Origin: Alphaproteobacteria bacterium
Lineage (GTDB): Bacteria; Pseudomonadota; Alphaproteobacteria; UBA828
NCBI GenBank assembly: GCA_029937205.1
Contig: JAPYQV010000048.1
Span: 1 to 11,143 of the forward strand
Direction: 5' to 3'
Length of the DNA stretch: 11,143 nt
Shown here: piece by piece, positions 1 to 7,214 of the stretch
Layout of the letters: the number at the start of each line of letters is the position of its first letter
Numbering within the stretch: position 1 is the stretch's first letter
The notes under the pieces: generated by a model
Databases searched by the model: none
The model's input: only the letters and a program-made list of their open reading frames with translations
What the model was told of the DNA's origin: nothing
Translations under genes and position numbers: made by a program

Positions 1-188
1 AGCTTCATCTGCTCGAAGCCGGGGCCAAATATATCGGCAATGATCTCGGCGAAATAGCTGCCGTCATCCATCGCTGCGATGGGCGCCATGACAACGCTGC
101 AGCCGAACAATTCCTGATACCATTTCACCGCCGCATCAATATCGGTCACTGTGATGCCAACGTGGTTCATCGCTCGTGGATAGACCAT
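1..188 (-). CDS. VOC (glyoxalase/bleomycin-resistance fold) family protein, N-terminal part
   Basis: The first 62 residues are present and the gene runs off the window edge. The N-terminus (MNHVGITVTDIDAAVKWYQ, from residue 7) is the classic first beta-alpha unit of a vicinal oxygen chelate module, and His9 sits where the first metal-binding residue lies in glyoxalase I and methylmalonyl-CoA epimerase. Family members are metal enzymes (isomerases, lyases, dioxygenases, epimerases). ATG at 188-186 is chosen because AAGGAG (200-195) precedes it by six bases. It lies 27 bases after the enoyl-CoA hydratase-like gene and is probably the next gene of the same operon. Its place after CoA-ester enzymes would suit an epimerase or a lactone/hydroxyacid-modifying enzyme, but the remaining metal ligands are outside the window, so the reaction cannot be assigned. 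Confidence 0.85.
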   Translation of the reverse strand, partial: MVYPRAMNHVGITVTDIDAAVKWYQELFGCSVVMAPIAAMDDGSYFAEIIADIFGPGFEQMK

Positions 189-194
189 GGGCTT

Positions 195-200
195 CTCCTT
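195..200 (-). promoter_or_regulatory. Ribosome binding site of the VOC gene
   Basis: AAGGAG on the minus strand, six bases before the ATG at 188. It is one of the strongest Shine-Dalgarno matches in the window and fixes the start of the VOC gene. It follows a run of eight A residues (minus strand, 212-205) in the 27-base spacer after the upstream stop codon. Confidence 0.75.
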
Positions 201-215
201 GTTATTTTTTTTCGG

Positions 216-1013
216 TCATGACCCGCCATCCTTAAAATCGGGCGCGCGCTTCTCCAAGAAGGCATCGACAGCCTCAATATGATCTGCGCCCGATGCCAAT
301 ACGGCATAGTTCATGGCGCCATAATCCAGGCTGGTGGCAAGGTCGGAATATTGCCCGGCACGGACGGCACGCTTGATCGCCCGGATGGAGTGCACCGGCC
401 CCTCTGCGAGACGGCGCGCCATGGCGCGCGCATAGGGCATTAATTCATCGTCCGGCAGCGCCTTGTTGATCAAACCGATGCGCTCCGCCTCTTCACTTTC
501 AATAAACTCTCCGGTCCACAACATTTCCAGCGCCCGCGCCCGGCCGACGATACGCGGCAAAACGTAAGCGCCACCCGCCCCCGGCATCAGTGCCATCTTC
601 ACATAGGTTTCGGCAAATCGCGCCGAGCGCGCGGCGTAGCGCAAGTCGCACATCAACGCGAGATCAAGCCCGGCGCCGGTAGCCGCGCCATTCATCACGG
701 CGATCACCGGCTTATCCATGCGATCGAGGGTCAAGGGAATTCGGTGGACATGACCGACCAGTTCATCCTTGCGCTCTTGCGGGCTGCGCGCCTGGCCCTG
801 CTTCATCATTTCATCAATATCGCCGCCGCTGCAAAATGCCTTACCGGCGCCGGTTAAGAGCACAACATGGATGTCGGCGCGCTCGCGGCATTCCTCCAGA
901 TAGCCAACCCAGTCATCGATCATGCCGAGCGTGAATGCATTGCGCCGCTCCGGCCTGTTCAACGTAATCGTGGCAATCCGCTCGGCCACCTCAAACAACA
1001 CATCATTGCTCAT
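216..1013 (-). CDS. Enoyl-CoA hydratase/isomerase (crotonase) family protein
   Basis: This 265-residue protein has the normal length of a crotonase-fold enzyme, which acts on CoA thioesters in the cytoplasm, usually adding water to or isomerising a 2-enoyl-CoA. The two oxyanion-hole segments are clear: FCSGGDI at 60-66 and NGAATGAG at 108-115. PGAGG (144-148), LPRIVG (152-157) and the C-terminal EKRAPDF (254-260) are also typical. Aligned by eye to rat mitochondrial hydratase, the second catalytic glutamate is kept (Glu163 in ALEM) but the first, Glu144 of the rat enzyme, is replaced by Tyr137 (AETYVKMALMPG). Simple hydratase activity is therefore uncertain; isomerase, hydrolase or retro-Claisen chemistry, all known in the superfamily, are possible. 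ATG at 1013 lies six bases after the stop of the acyl-CoA synthetase, with GGAG about 11 bases upstream, so the two are co-transcribed. Confidence 0.93.
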   Translation of the reverse strand: MSNDVLFEVAERIATITLNRPERRNAFTLGMIDDWVGYLEECRERADIHVVLLTGAGKAFCSGGDIDEMMKQGQARSPQERKDELVGHVHRIPLTLDRMDKPVIAVMNGAATGAGLDLALMCDLRYAARSARFAETYVKMALMPGAGGAYVLPRIVGRARALEMLWTGEFIESEEAERIGLINKALPDDELMPYARAMARRLAEGPVHSIRAIKRAVRAGQYSDLATSLDYGAMNYAVLASGADHIEAVDAFLEKRAPDFKDGGS

Positions 1014-1019
1014 AATCCA

Positions 1020-3122
1020 TCAGTCTCCCTGTACGACGATCAACGCATCCAAGGCCATCAGCCCTTCGCCATCCTCATAAAGCACCAGCGGGTTGAGATC
1101 GAGTTCCGCGATGCGACCCCGGTTATGGTGGGCGAAGAGGCTGAGCACCGCAAGCAGCCGTGCCAATGCGCCAATATCGACGCGCCGCGCCCTCGTGCCG
1201 CCGTCAAGCCGGGCAGCGCCACGCAACGAGCGGATCAAGGCTAAAGCGCGCATTGTGCCGAACGGTACCGGCGCCCACGCCACATCGCGCGTTTCTTCCA
1301 CCTCACTGCCGCCGAAGCCGACCATGACAAGCGGGCCGAAGGTTTCGTCCTGAGCAATGCCGGCGATCATTTCGATACCTTTGGGCGCCATCTTTTGAAC
1401 CAAAACACCTTCAAGCGCGATGTTTTCCGGCAATGAGGTGACCTGTTCATAGGCGCGACGCACCGCCCAATCCCCTTCCACGCCAAGCACCACGCCGCCA
1501 GCCGCGGCTTTATGGGGCAAATCCGGAGACTGCGCCTTGAGCGCCACCGGCCCGGTCAACGCAGCGGCGGCGGCGGCGGCCTCATCGGCATTCTGCGCCA
1601 AGCGTGCCTCAGGCGCGGCAATTCCCAGTGCCGCAAGATAGGGCGCGGCGGACCACTCCGTGAATACTTCAGCCCGCGCCGGCAATGTTGGAACCTCTAC
1701 GTCTTGCAACATACTGTCGGCAGCGCGCAATTCGAGAAAAGCGCTGTAGTCGGCGAGCGATTCCAACGCCCGGGCGCAACCCTGAAGCGATGTGTAGCAT
1801 TGCACGCCGGCATCCACGAGATGGGACAGGGCGTCCTCGCTCGGCAGCGTATAGGAATAATAAAGCAACGGCTTTTCCTGGCGCGCCTGAATACGCGCAA
1901 TTTCGGCTTTTTCCGCCGTCACCATTTTCGCTTCCGCCATTGAAGCAACCACGGCCACGGCATCTGTTTGCGGTGAATTGTAGAGCAGCTCAATCGCGCC
2001 GATATTGCCGCCTTGCTCCATGGCTTGCGCGGTAATATCCACCGGATTGGTCACACCGCCATAGTCGGGGATGAAAGCGCGCAACTGTTCCTGCAATCCG
2101 CTCTCCAACTCGGGCACCTTCAAGCCGTGTTTCTCGCAGACGTCCGCCAACCAGACCCCGACCCCGCCGCTGATCGTCACCACGCCTACATTCCGGCCGC
2201 TCGGCAAGGGGCATGAGGTAAAGGCGGCGGCAATATCAAGCAGCTCATCCTGATCCTCGGCGCGAATGATTCCGGCGTGGCGAAACACCGCGTCATAAGC
2301 ATATTCAGCGCCGGTCATGCTGCCGGTATGGGAAAGGGCGCCGCGCTTCGCCGCTTCGGAACGGCCGAGCTTGGCGACAATCAACGGCTTGCCAAGTGCC
2401 GCCGCCTTGTCCGCCACCTCCAGCAGACGGGAGGCACTCCGCACCTGTTCGACCAGGATTATGAAGGCGCCGATTTCAGCATCGGCAAGCAAGAAATCGA
2501 CAAAATCCAGAGCACCGAGATGGGCCTCGTTGCCGGTACTGACAACATGGCTGAAGGCGATGCCGCGCCGCCTGCCACGGTTATAGACAGCGAATCCGAG
2601 ACCACCACTTTGCGATATAACAGCGACGCTCTTGCCCGACCCCTGCGCCGCACGGGGAGCGCCGACCACATTGGCGCCAGGGCTGAAAGTCGCGTTTAAT
2701 TGTGCGTCCCTGTTCAAGAGGCCGACCGAATTCGGCCCGCAAACCGCGATACCGTGCGCCTTAGCGATATCGCCAATGTGCTCTTGCAGCGCCACTGCAG
2801 CCGCGCCGCTTTCGGCAAAACCAGAACTTAAAATGACCGCGCCCTTGACACCGGCGTCGGCGCATTCCTTGAGCGCCCCGGCGACACGCTCGGCGGGAAT
2901 GGCGATCAGCGCCAAATCAACGGACGCGCCGATGGCAGCGATAGAGGGATAGGCGCGCAGCCCCTGAATTTCCTGGTGAGCCGGGTTCACCGGATAGATC
3001 GGCCCGTCAAATCCACCGGCGATAGGCGCGGCGACGATGCGACCCCTGATCTTCTCCGCGTCCGGCGAGGCTCCGATAATGGCAATGCTGCGCGGTGCCA
3101 GGATGGACCCGAGATTATCCAC
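1020..3122 (-). CDS. NDP-forming acyl-CoA synthetase (acetate-CoA ligase/ACD family), fused alpha-beta
   Basis: This 700-residue protein has the full domain order of NDP-forming acyl-CoA synthetases: CoA-binding Rossmann domain (about 1-140, SIAIIGASP at 12-20), succinyl-CoA-ligase-like domain with ISQSGGLG at 169-176 and a likely phosphorylated His265 in ALSHTGSMTG, a second flavodoxin-like domain (about 305-470, NPVDIT at 359-364), and a C-terminal ATP-grasp domain (about 485-700; SPDLPHKAAAGGV at 532-544, FGPLVMVGFGG at 595-605, ELDLNPL at 673-679). The family joins a carboxylic acid to CoA with ATP giving ADP and phosphate, reversibly, through a phosphohistidine. The start is GTG at 3122; the only in-frame codons between it and an upstream stop are TCG, GGT and CTG. 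It overlaps the end of the preceding acyl-CoA dehydrogenase gene by eight bases, implying translational coupling. Here it probably activates the acid that the dehydrogenase pair then oxidises; the acid is unknown. Confidence 0.93.
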   Translation of the reverse strand: MDNLGSILAPRSIAIIGASPDAEKIRGRIVAAPIAGGFDGPIYPVNPAHQEIQGLRAYPSIAAIGASVDLALIAIPAERVAGALKECADAGVKGAVILSSGFAESGAAAVALQEHIGDIAKAHGIAVCGPNSVGLLNRDAQLNATFSPGANVVGAPRAAQGSGKSVAVISQSGGLGFAVYNRGRRRGIAFSHVVSTGNEAHLGALDFVDFLLADAEIGAFIILVEQVRSASRLLEVADKAAALGKPLIVAKLGRSEAAKRGALSHTGSMTGAEYAYDAVFRHAGIIRAEDQDELLDIAAAFTSCPLPSGRNVGVVTISGGVGVWLADVCEKHGLKVPELESGLQEQLRAFIPDYGGVTNPVDITAQAMEQGGNIGAIELLYNSPQTDAVAVVASMAEAKMVTAEKAEIARIQARQEKPLLYYSYTLPSEDALSHLVDAGVQCYTSLQGCARALESLADYSAFLELRAADSMLQDVEVPTLPARAEVFTEWSAAPYLAALGIAAPEARLAQNADEAAAAAAALTGPVALKAQSPDLPHKAAAGGVVLGVEGDWAVRRAYEQVTSLPENIALEGVLVQKMAPKGIEMIAGIAQDETFGPLVMVGFGGSEVEETRDVAWAPVPFGTMRALALIRSLRGAARLDGGTRARRVDIGALARLLAVLSLFAHHNRGRIAELDLNPLVLYEDGEGLMALDALIVVQGD

Positions 3123-4098
3123 CAGACCCGACTATTTCTGGCCACACGGCATCCCCGCCGCCGTTTGCGATGAGACTGCCCAGGCGGGCATTCCAATAGA
3201 CCTCATTGCCGTATTCCTCGCGCCACGTCCACAGAGTCTTGCTGTGTCGATGCAAGCTGTGTTCGGCGGTAAAGCCAATGGCGCCATGCACCTGGTGGGC
3301 TATAGCGGCGGCCTCGCCGGCCGCTTCGCTGGCGCATGCCTTGGCCGCAGCGATGGCAAACAGATTGGGTGCTTCCGCTGCCGCTTCCACGGCAGCACAG
3401 GCAGCGGCCGTATGGCCGGCAAGAGCGGCCAAATGATGCTGTACAGCCTGAAATTTGGCGATCGGCCGCCCGAACTGCTGGCGTTCGCCGGCATACTGCA
3501 CCGTCATGTCGAGGATTTTCTCCAGCCCGCCAGCGATCTGTGCAGCGCGGAGAAGCGCTGCCTGTTCATAAGCTGTTGAAGGCGATACACCGCTTTTCAT
3601 TTCCATGGCGGAAACACCGTCTAAGCAGACATCGTCGCGCGCCTCGCCAGCAATATTGAGGCCCGGTTCCACACCGCAGCGCGCGGCTTCCACAAGCGCG
3701 ACTACATCACCGGAGACGATTACGAGATGTTTGACGTGGCGCGCCCAGGGAACACGCTCGGCGGCGCCGGACATCCGACCATCCGCCGCAATCGAGATAT
3801 GATCATCGACGGTAAATGACAGCGCGCCAGCTGGTACTGGCAGCCCAGCATCTTCCAAAAGTGCGTTGGCAAGGATCGTTTCAGCAAAGGGTATAGGCGC
3901 GGCAAACCGGCCGGCAATGCGGGTGATGAGAACGCCGAGCCCGGGCATTTCGGCCTGCTCGAAGCCCGCCGCCTCGACCGCCTGCCAAAGCGCCGCCGGC
4001 CATTCTCCAGCGTCGACAAGGGCGAACAGTTCCGAAGTGACAAGGTCGGCAAACAAGCGCTCCGCCGAGGCGCTCAGGATCTCGAGTTCATCGCTCAT
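3115..4098 (-). CDS. Acyl-CoA dehydrogenase, short subunit of a probable two-subunit enzyme
   Basis: At 327 residues this is shorter than a standard acyl-CoA dehydrogenase (about 380-400). It has the C-terminal alpha-domain motif that contacts FAD across the subunit interface (RQQFGRPIAKFQ, 206-217) and a QVHGAIGFTAEHSLHR block at 269-284. It lacks a recognisable SEPxxGSD flavin loop in the middle domain. The position that aligns with the catalytic glutamate of isovaleryl-CoA dehydrogenase is Ala180, with a Glu two residues earlier. Its partner, encoded just upstream, has the opposite set of motifs, so the two probably assemble into one alpha2beta2-type enzyme such as the FadE-pair (ChsE-type) dehydrogenases of mycobacterial steroid degradation. 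ATG at 4098 overlaps the partner's stop (ATGA), and the stop overlaps the acyl-CoA synthetase start by eight bases. The acyl substrate is unknown. Confidence 0.92.
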   Translation of the reverse strand: MSDELEILSASAERLFADLVTSELFALVDAGEWPAALWQAVEAAGFEQAEMPGLGVLITRIAGRFAAPIPFAETILANALLEDAGLPVPAGALSFTVDDHISIAADGRMSGAAERVPWARHVKHLVIVSGDVVALVEAARCGVEPGLNIAGEARDDVCLDGVSAMEMKSGVSPSTAYEQAALLRAAQIAGGLEKILDMTVQYAGERQQFGRPIAKFQAVQHHLAALAGHTAAACAAVEAAAEAPNLFAIAAAKACASEAAGEAAAIAHQVHGAIGFTAEHSLHRHSKTLWTWREEYGNEVYWNARLGSLIANGGGDAVWPEIVGSGG

Positions 4099-5267
4099 CT
4101 GAGTCCCAAGCCACGCGCGATGATCGAGCGCATGATTTCCGTCGTGCCGCCGCGCAAGGTGAAGGATGGCAGTCGGAGAACTGCTTCCGCCATGATGGCG
4201 GCGAAATCGCTTTGATTGCTGCCCGCCGGGCCGGTGGGTTGCAACGGCAAAATCGTCCGTGCCGTTTCCACCACCTCGCGTTCGAAGCGATTGCCCAACT
4301 CCTTGATGATCGCCGCCTCGACTTCCGGCGACTCACCAGCCTCCAGCATGGCCGCGACGGAAAGCGACATGCAGCGGAGAGTCCAGAGACGGCTGGCGAG
4401 GCGCCCCAGCCCCTCCGCCTGGCGTGCATCAGGCGATGTGCCGACCGCGTCGGTGAGGGCGCGAAATATGTGAAAATTGCTCAAAAAGCGCTCTGGGCCA
4501 CTCCGTTCATAGGCCAGCTCGCTAGTCACCTGGCGCCAGCCATCGCCCTCATTGCCGATCAATCGATCCTCCGGAATCTCCACTTCGTCGAAGACGACCT
4601 CATTGAATTCGTGGCCGCCGAGCATGTTAATGATCGGGTTGATCGTAACGTCATCTTTCTTTAGATCGATGAGAAACTGACTGAGGCCGCCGTGACGGTC
4701 GGCGCCGGCATCGCCGGTGCGGCACAACGTGATCATGAAATGATTGAGGTGCGCGTTGCTGGTCCAAACCTTGGCGCCGTTCAAGCGCCAGCCCTCAGGC
4801 GTGCGCTCGGCGCGGGTGCGAACCGACGCCAGATCAGAACCTGAATCAGGTTCGCTCATGCCGATGGAAAAATAACACTCTCCTGCAGTGATGGGCGGCA
4901 AGATTGCCTCGCATTGCGCTTCGCTGCCGAAGCGTAACAGCAGCGGGCCGCTTTGCCGGTCGGCGATCCAGTGGGCGAATACGGGCGCGCCCGCCGCCAG
5001 CAGTTCCTCGGTGACGATATAGCGCTCCAGCATCGAGCGTTCTTGACCGCCATATTTCTTCGGCCAGGTCATGCCGATCCAGCCCTTGGCGGCTAGTTTT
5101 CGCGTGAATTCAGGCGAAAATCCGGCGCCGAAATCGCTATTGCGCTGCCACGCTTCGTCGGCGAATGAATCGGTCAGAAAGGCGCGCACCTCGGCGCGGA
5201 GGGATTCTGTTTCCTTCGGCAGGCGGGGCGGCGGAAAGCGAAGACTATCGGCGTTTGGCTGCGGCAC
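4095..5267 (-). CDS. Acyl-CoA dehydrogenase, large subunit of a probable two-subunit enzyme
   Basis: This 390-residue flavoenzyme would insert an alpha-beta double bond into an acyl-CoA, passing electrons to an electron-transfer flavoprotein. Visible features: N-terminal helical domain (about 15-125), flavin/substrate loop SIGMSEPDSGSDLASVRT at 134-151, WTSNAH at 168-173, a probable catalytic base Glu254 in LAYERSG (251-257), and the standard C-terminus GGTTEIMRSIIARGLGL (373-389). The region after Glu254 lacks the RxxFG motif that binds FAD from the neighbouring subunit; GTSPDARQAEGLGR (276-289) lies there instead. The next gene supplies that motif. The start is GTG at 5267 with AAGGA (5278-5274) seven bases upstream and an in-frame stop just before it. 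A 59-base gap separates it from the dehydrogenase gene upstream. It overlaps the short subunit by four bases (ATGA). Confidence 0.94.
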   Translation of the reverse strand: MPQPNADSLRFPPPRLPKETESLRAEVRAFLTDSFADEAWQRNSDFGAGFSPEFTRKLAAKGWIGMTWPKKYGGQERSMLERYIVTEELLAAGAPVFAHWIADRQSGPLLLRFGSEAQCEAILPPITAGECYFSIGMSEPDSGSDLASVRTRAERTPEGWRLNGAKVWTSNAHLNHFMITLCRTGDAGADRHGGLSQFLIDLKKDDVTINPIINMLGGHEFNEVVFDEVEIPEDRLIGNEGDGWRQVTSELAYERSGPERFLSNFHIFRALTDAVGTSPDARQAEGLGRLASRLWTLRCMSLSVAAMLEAGESPEVEAAIIKELGNRFEREVVETARTILPLQPTGPAGSNQSDFAAIMAEAVLRLPSFTLRGGTTEIMRSIIARGLGLR

Positions 5268-5283
5268 GGTTATTCCTTAAGAA

Positions 5284-5313
5284 CCCGCCTTAGAATGTGC
5301 GGGAACAGCCCGC
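5284..5313 (-). other. Three alternating GC-rich segments able to form two exclusive hairpins
   Basis: In the 59-base spacer between the 2-hydroxyacid dehydrogenase and the first acyl-CoA dehydrogenase, the minus strand reads GCGGG (5313-5309), CCCGC (5303-5299) and GCGGG (5288-5284). The middle segment can pair with either flank, giving 5-bp stems with loops of 5 or 10 bases. There is no T-run, so this is not an intrinsic terminator. The last segment ends five bases before the AAGGA ribosome binding site (5278-5274). It may affect mRNA processing or translation of the downstream CoA genes, but the stems are short and chance is possible. Confidence 0.3.
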
Positions 5314-5326
5314 GCCGCAACCGTAT

Positions 5327-6379
5327 TTAGGTGCCGAAATGGCCTTTGAGCGTTGCCATCTTGCCTTGCCAATCGGTATTTTCCAGAATTTTCCGATCGA
5401 CAATTCCACGCGGCTCCGCGCCCTGCATGGTCGCGAACACCGCCGCAATATCCGCGGCACCGATGCCGGCGAAGCACTCCGCCGTCCAGCACAGGCCGTG
5501 CGGGCTGAGAATAACATTCTTGAGTTGGAGAAGGGGATCGTCGGCTTCGGGCGGTTCGGGATCGAAAACATCGAGCCCGGCACCGGCAATTTTCTCTTCC
5601 TGCAACGCCTTGGTCAGCGCCTTTTGGTCCACTGTGGGGCCGCGCGATGTGTTGATCAAAAAAGCGGTCGGCTTCATGGCCGCGATGCAGTCCGCGCTGA
5701 CAATTTGATAGGTTTCATCGTTATAGGGGCAATTGACCGTGAGAACATCGGACTCACGAGCCAGGGTCTCCAAATCAACCAGTTGAACGCCCAATTCCTC
5801 GGCGACGGCTTTATCGGCGTAGGGGTCATGGGCCATGAATTTCATGTCGAACGGCATGGCCAGGCGAAACATTTCGGCGCCGATATTGCCGATACCGACC
5901 GAGCCCAGCACCTTGCCAACCAGACCGACGCCCATATGGTTGATCTTCTGGGCAAAGCCTTCGGGGCCCTGGCGGGTGAGCTTGTCCTTGATCAGCATTT
6001 TGCCAGTCACCGCCAGCATCAGCGCGATGATCGATACCGCCACCGGGCGACGCACGCCGTCGGGCGTAATGGTGAGGGCGATACCATTCTCCGAGCACGC
6101 CGTCACATCGACCGTGTCGTAGCCGACACCAAAGCGCGCGACATGGGCCAGCCTGCCATCGGCCGGGATGCTCTCCCGGTCGAAGCGCTGGCCGAGCAGG
6201 ATCAAGGCGTCATGGCCGGCCAACTCCTCGGCCGAAACCGGGCCGTCCCGGCTCTCGAGATATTTCCATTCGACATTCGCTTTTTCGTCGAGCGGAGTCA
6301 TATCGAACATGGGAAAAGCAGGCGCGCCGTCCGGCTTGATGAAATCGCTGCTGACCGCGACGCGAAATGTCTCCGCCAT
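5327..6379 (-). CDS. D-isomer-specific 2-hydroxyacid dehydrogenase family protein (NAD-dependent)
   Basis: This 350-residue cytoplasmic oxidoreductase belongs to the D-2-hydroxyacid dehydrogenase family, which interconverts 2-hydroxy and 2-oxo acids. The Rossmann nucleotide-binding motif is GIGNIG at 162-167, and the acidic residue Asp185 in AHDPY at the end of the second strand favours NAD over NADP. The catalytic residues appear in the expected order: Arg246 (NTSRGPTVD), Glu275 (DVFDPEPP) and His294 (LSPHGLCW). ARFGVGYDTVD (81-91) is also typical. The ATG at 6379 is two bases after the aldolase stop, so it is translated directly after it. Next to an HpcH/HpaI aldolase and a lactonase-like protein it probably reduces or oxidises a hydroxyacid intermediate of the same pathway. 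Family-wide annotations such as phosphoglycerate or glyoxylate/hydroxypyruvate dehydrogenase would be over-specific. Confidence 0.93.
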   Translation of the reverse strand: MAETFRVAVSSDFIKPDGAPAFPMFDMTPLDEKANVEWKYLESRDGPVSAEELAGHDALILLGQRFDRESIPADGRLAHVARFGVGYDTVDVTACSENGIALTITPDGVRRPVAVSIIALMLAVTGKMLIKDKLTRQGPEGFAQKINHMGVGLVGKVLGSVGIGNIGAEMFRLAMPFDMKFMAHDPYADKAVAEELGVQLVDLETLARESDVLTVNCPYNDETYQIVSADCIAAMKPTAFLINTSRGPTVDQKALTKALQEEKIAGAGLDVFDPEPPEADDPLLQLKNVILSPHGLCWTAECFAGIGAADIAAVFATMQGAEPRGIVDRKILENTDWQGKMATLKGHFGT

Positions 6380-6381
6380 GG

Positions 6382-7182
6382 TTAGCGCCCTTTCCGTTTG
6401 CGGCCGCCCTTACAGGTGGCGCGCAACTTATCGGCACCAGCCTGCATGGTCGCTTGCAGCATCCACACATCTCCCGAGTGGCAAATAAAATCAAAGCCCT
6501 GTTTGAACAGCGCGCCACCAACTTTTGCTTCCGGCACCAAACGACCGAGCGATTTATCATGCTTTTTACATGCCGCTACAATTTTACGGATGGCCGCTTT
6601 AAATTTCGGATGATCGAATTGTCCGGCGATTCCCATATCGGCACTTAAATCGAAATGGCCGATCCACATCAAATCGACATCCTTCATGGCCGCAATGTCA
6701 TCCGCGTTTTCCACGCCCTCAAGGGTTTCGATGAGGGCGATAAAGGCGGTATTGCGGTTGGCATCGCGCAACTTCTTCATCACCGGGCCAGGCATATAGC
6801 GGTCATGGGCGATTTGCAGCGCTACGCCGCGCCCGCCCTGGGGTGGGTACTTAATATAGTTGAGCAGGCGCTTCACTTCTTCGACGGAGCCCACCATGGG
6901 GAACATGACCGCGCCAGCGCCGATATCCAACACCCGCGCCGCGTGGTGATATTCCTTTGACGGCGGGCGCACGATGACGGGCAAATCCGCCGCCTGCATA
7001 TAGCGCAGGATCTGTTTGATATCGCCGATGCTGAAGCCGCTATGTTCCATGTCGACGAGCACATAATCGCAGCCGGATGCCTTGAGTATCTGCCCAATAC
7101 CCGGCGTGTTGAATTCAACCAAAAATGTTCCGACTTTAAGTCGGCTGTGCTTAGTCATGTCTCTGAGTGCTGAATCGACCAT
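6382..7182 (-). CDS. HpcH/HpaI-family class II aldolase
   Basis: This 266-residue protein belongs to the HpcH/HpaI aldolase/citrate lyase family, metal-dependent (beta/alpha)8 enzymes that release pyruvate or another 2-oxo acid and an aldehyde from hydroxy-oxo acids. All key HpaI residues are visible at nearly the same numbers: His47 in VDMEHSGFS, Arg72 in VIVRPPS, the metal ligand Glu152 in LIETLEGVEN and the metal ligand Asp178 in GHFDLSADMG. The family's usual GPxDLS is GHFDLS here, a change beside the metal site that could alter substrate choice. The C-terminus is strongly basic (KGGRKRKGR). An in-frame ATG at 7236 exists but would overlap the previous gene; the ATG at 7182 has GGAG (7194-7191) eight bases upstream and gives the normal family length. 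The gene lies 32 bases after the ABM gene and two bases before the 2-hydroxyacid dehydrogenase. Confidence 0.93.
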   Translation of the reverse strand: MVDSALRDMTKHSRLKVGTFLVEFNTPGIGQILKASGCDYVLVDMEHSGFSIGDIKQILRYMQAADLPVIVRPPSKEYHHAARVLDIGAGAVMFPMVGSVEEVKRLLNYIKYPPQGGRGVALQIAHDRYMPGPVMKKLRDANRNTAFIALIETLEGVENADDIAAMKDVDLMWIGHFDLSADMGIAGQFDHPKFKAAIRKIVAACKKHDKSLGRLVPEAKVGGALFKQGFDFICHSGDVWMLQATMQAGADKLRATCKGGRKRKGR

Positions 7183-7190
7183 TTGTCTAT

Positions 7191-7194
7191 CTCC
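7191..7194 (-). promoter_or_regulatory. Ribosome binding site that decides the aldolase start
   Basis: GGAG, within TTGGAGATAG on the minus strand, eight bases before the ATG at 7182. It supports this start over the upstream in-frame ATG at 7236, which lies inside the preceding ABM gene, and over the downstream ATG at 7158, which has only a weak AGAGAC upstream. Confidence 0.65.
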
Positions 7195-7214
7195 AATTTG
7201 CTCTGATTTTATTT

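Noticed and set aside
181..187. A second TAGACCA identical to one operator arm, at the VOC start codon
   Set aside because: It has no matching TGGTCTA arm nearby and is part of the coding start (ATGGTCTA on the minus strand), so chance is the best explanation.
214..223. GGTCATGACC, a perfect 10-bp palindrome at the end of the crotonase-family gene
   Set aside because: It is short, overlaps the stop codon, has no promoter nearby and is not repeated elsewhere that I could see; a chance palindrome is likely.
3037..3579. 180-codon plus-strand open frame spanning the junction of the acyl-CoA synthetase and dehydrogenase genes
   Set aside because: It is antisense to two well-supported genes, has no family resemblance, and no clear ribosome binding site was seen.
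5297..6385. 362-codon open frame on the plus strand, opposite the 2-hydroxyacid dehydrogenase gene
   Set aside because: It is entirely antisense to a gene with intact cofactor and catalytic motifs. Its translation is rich in Arg, His and Gly with no recognisable domain, as expected from reading the complement of GC-biased codons.
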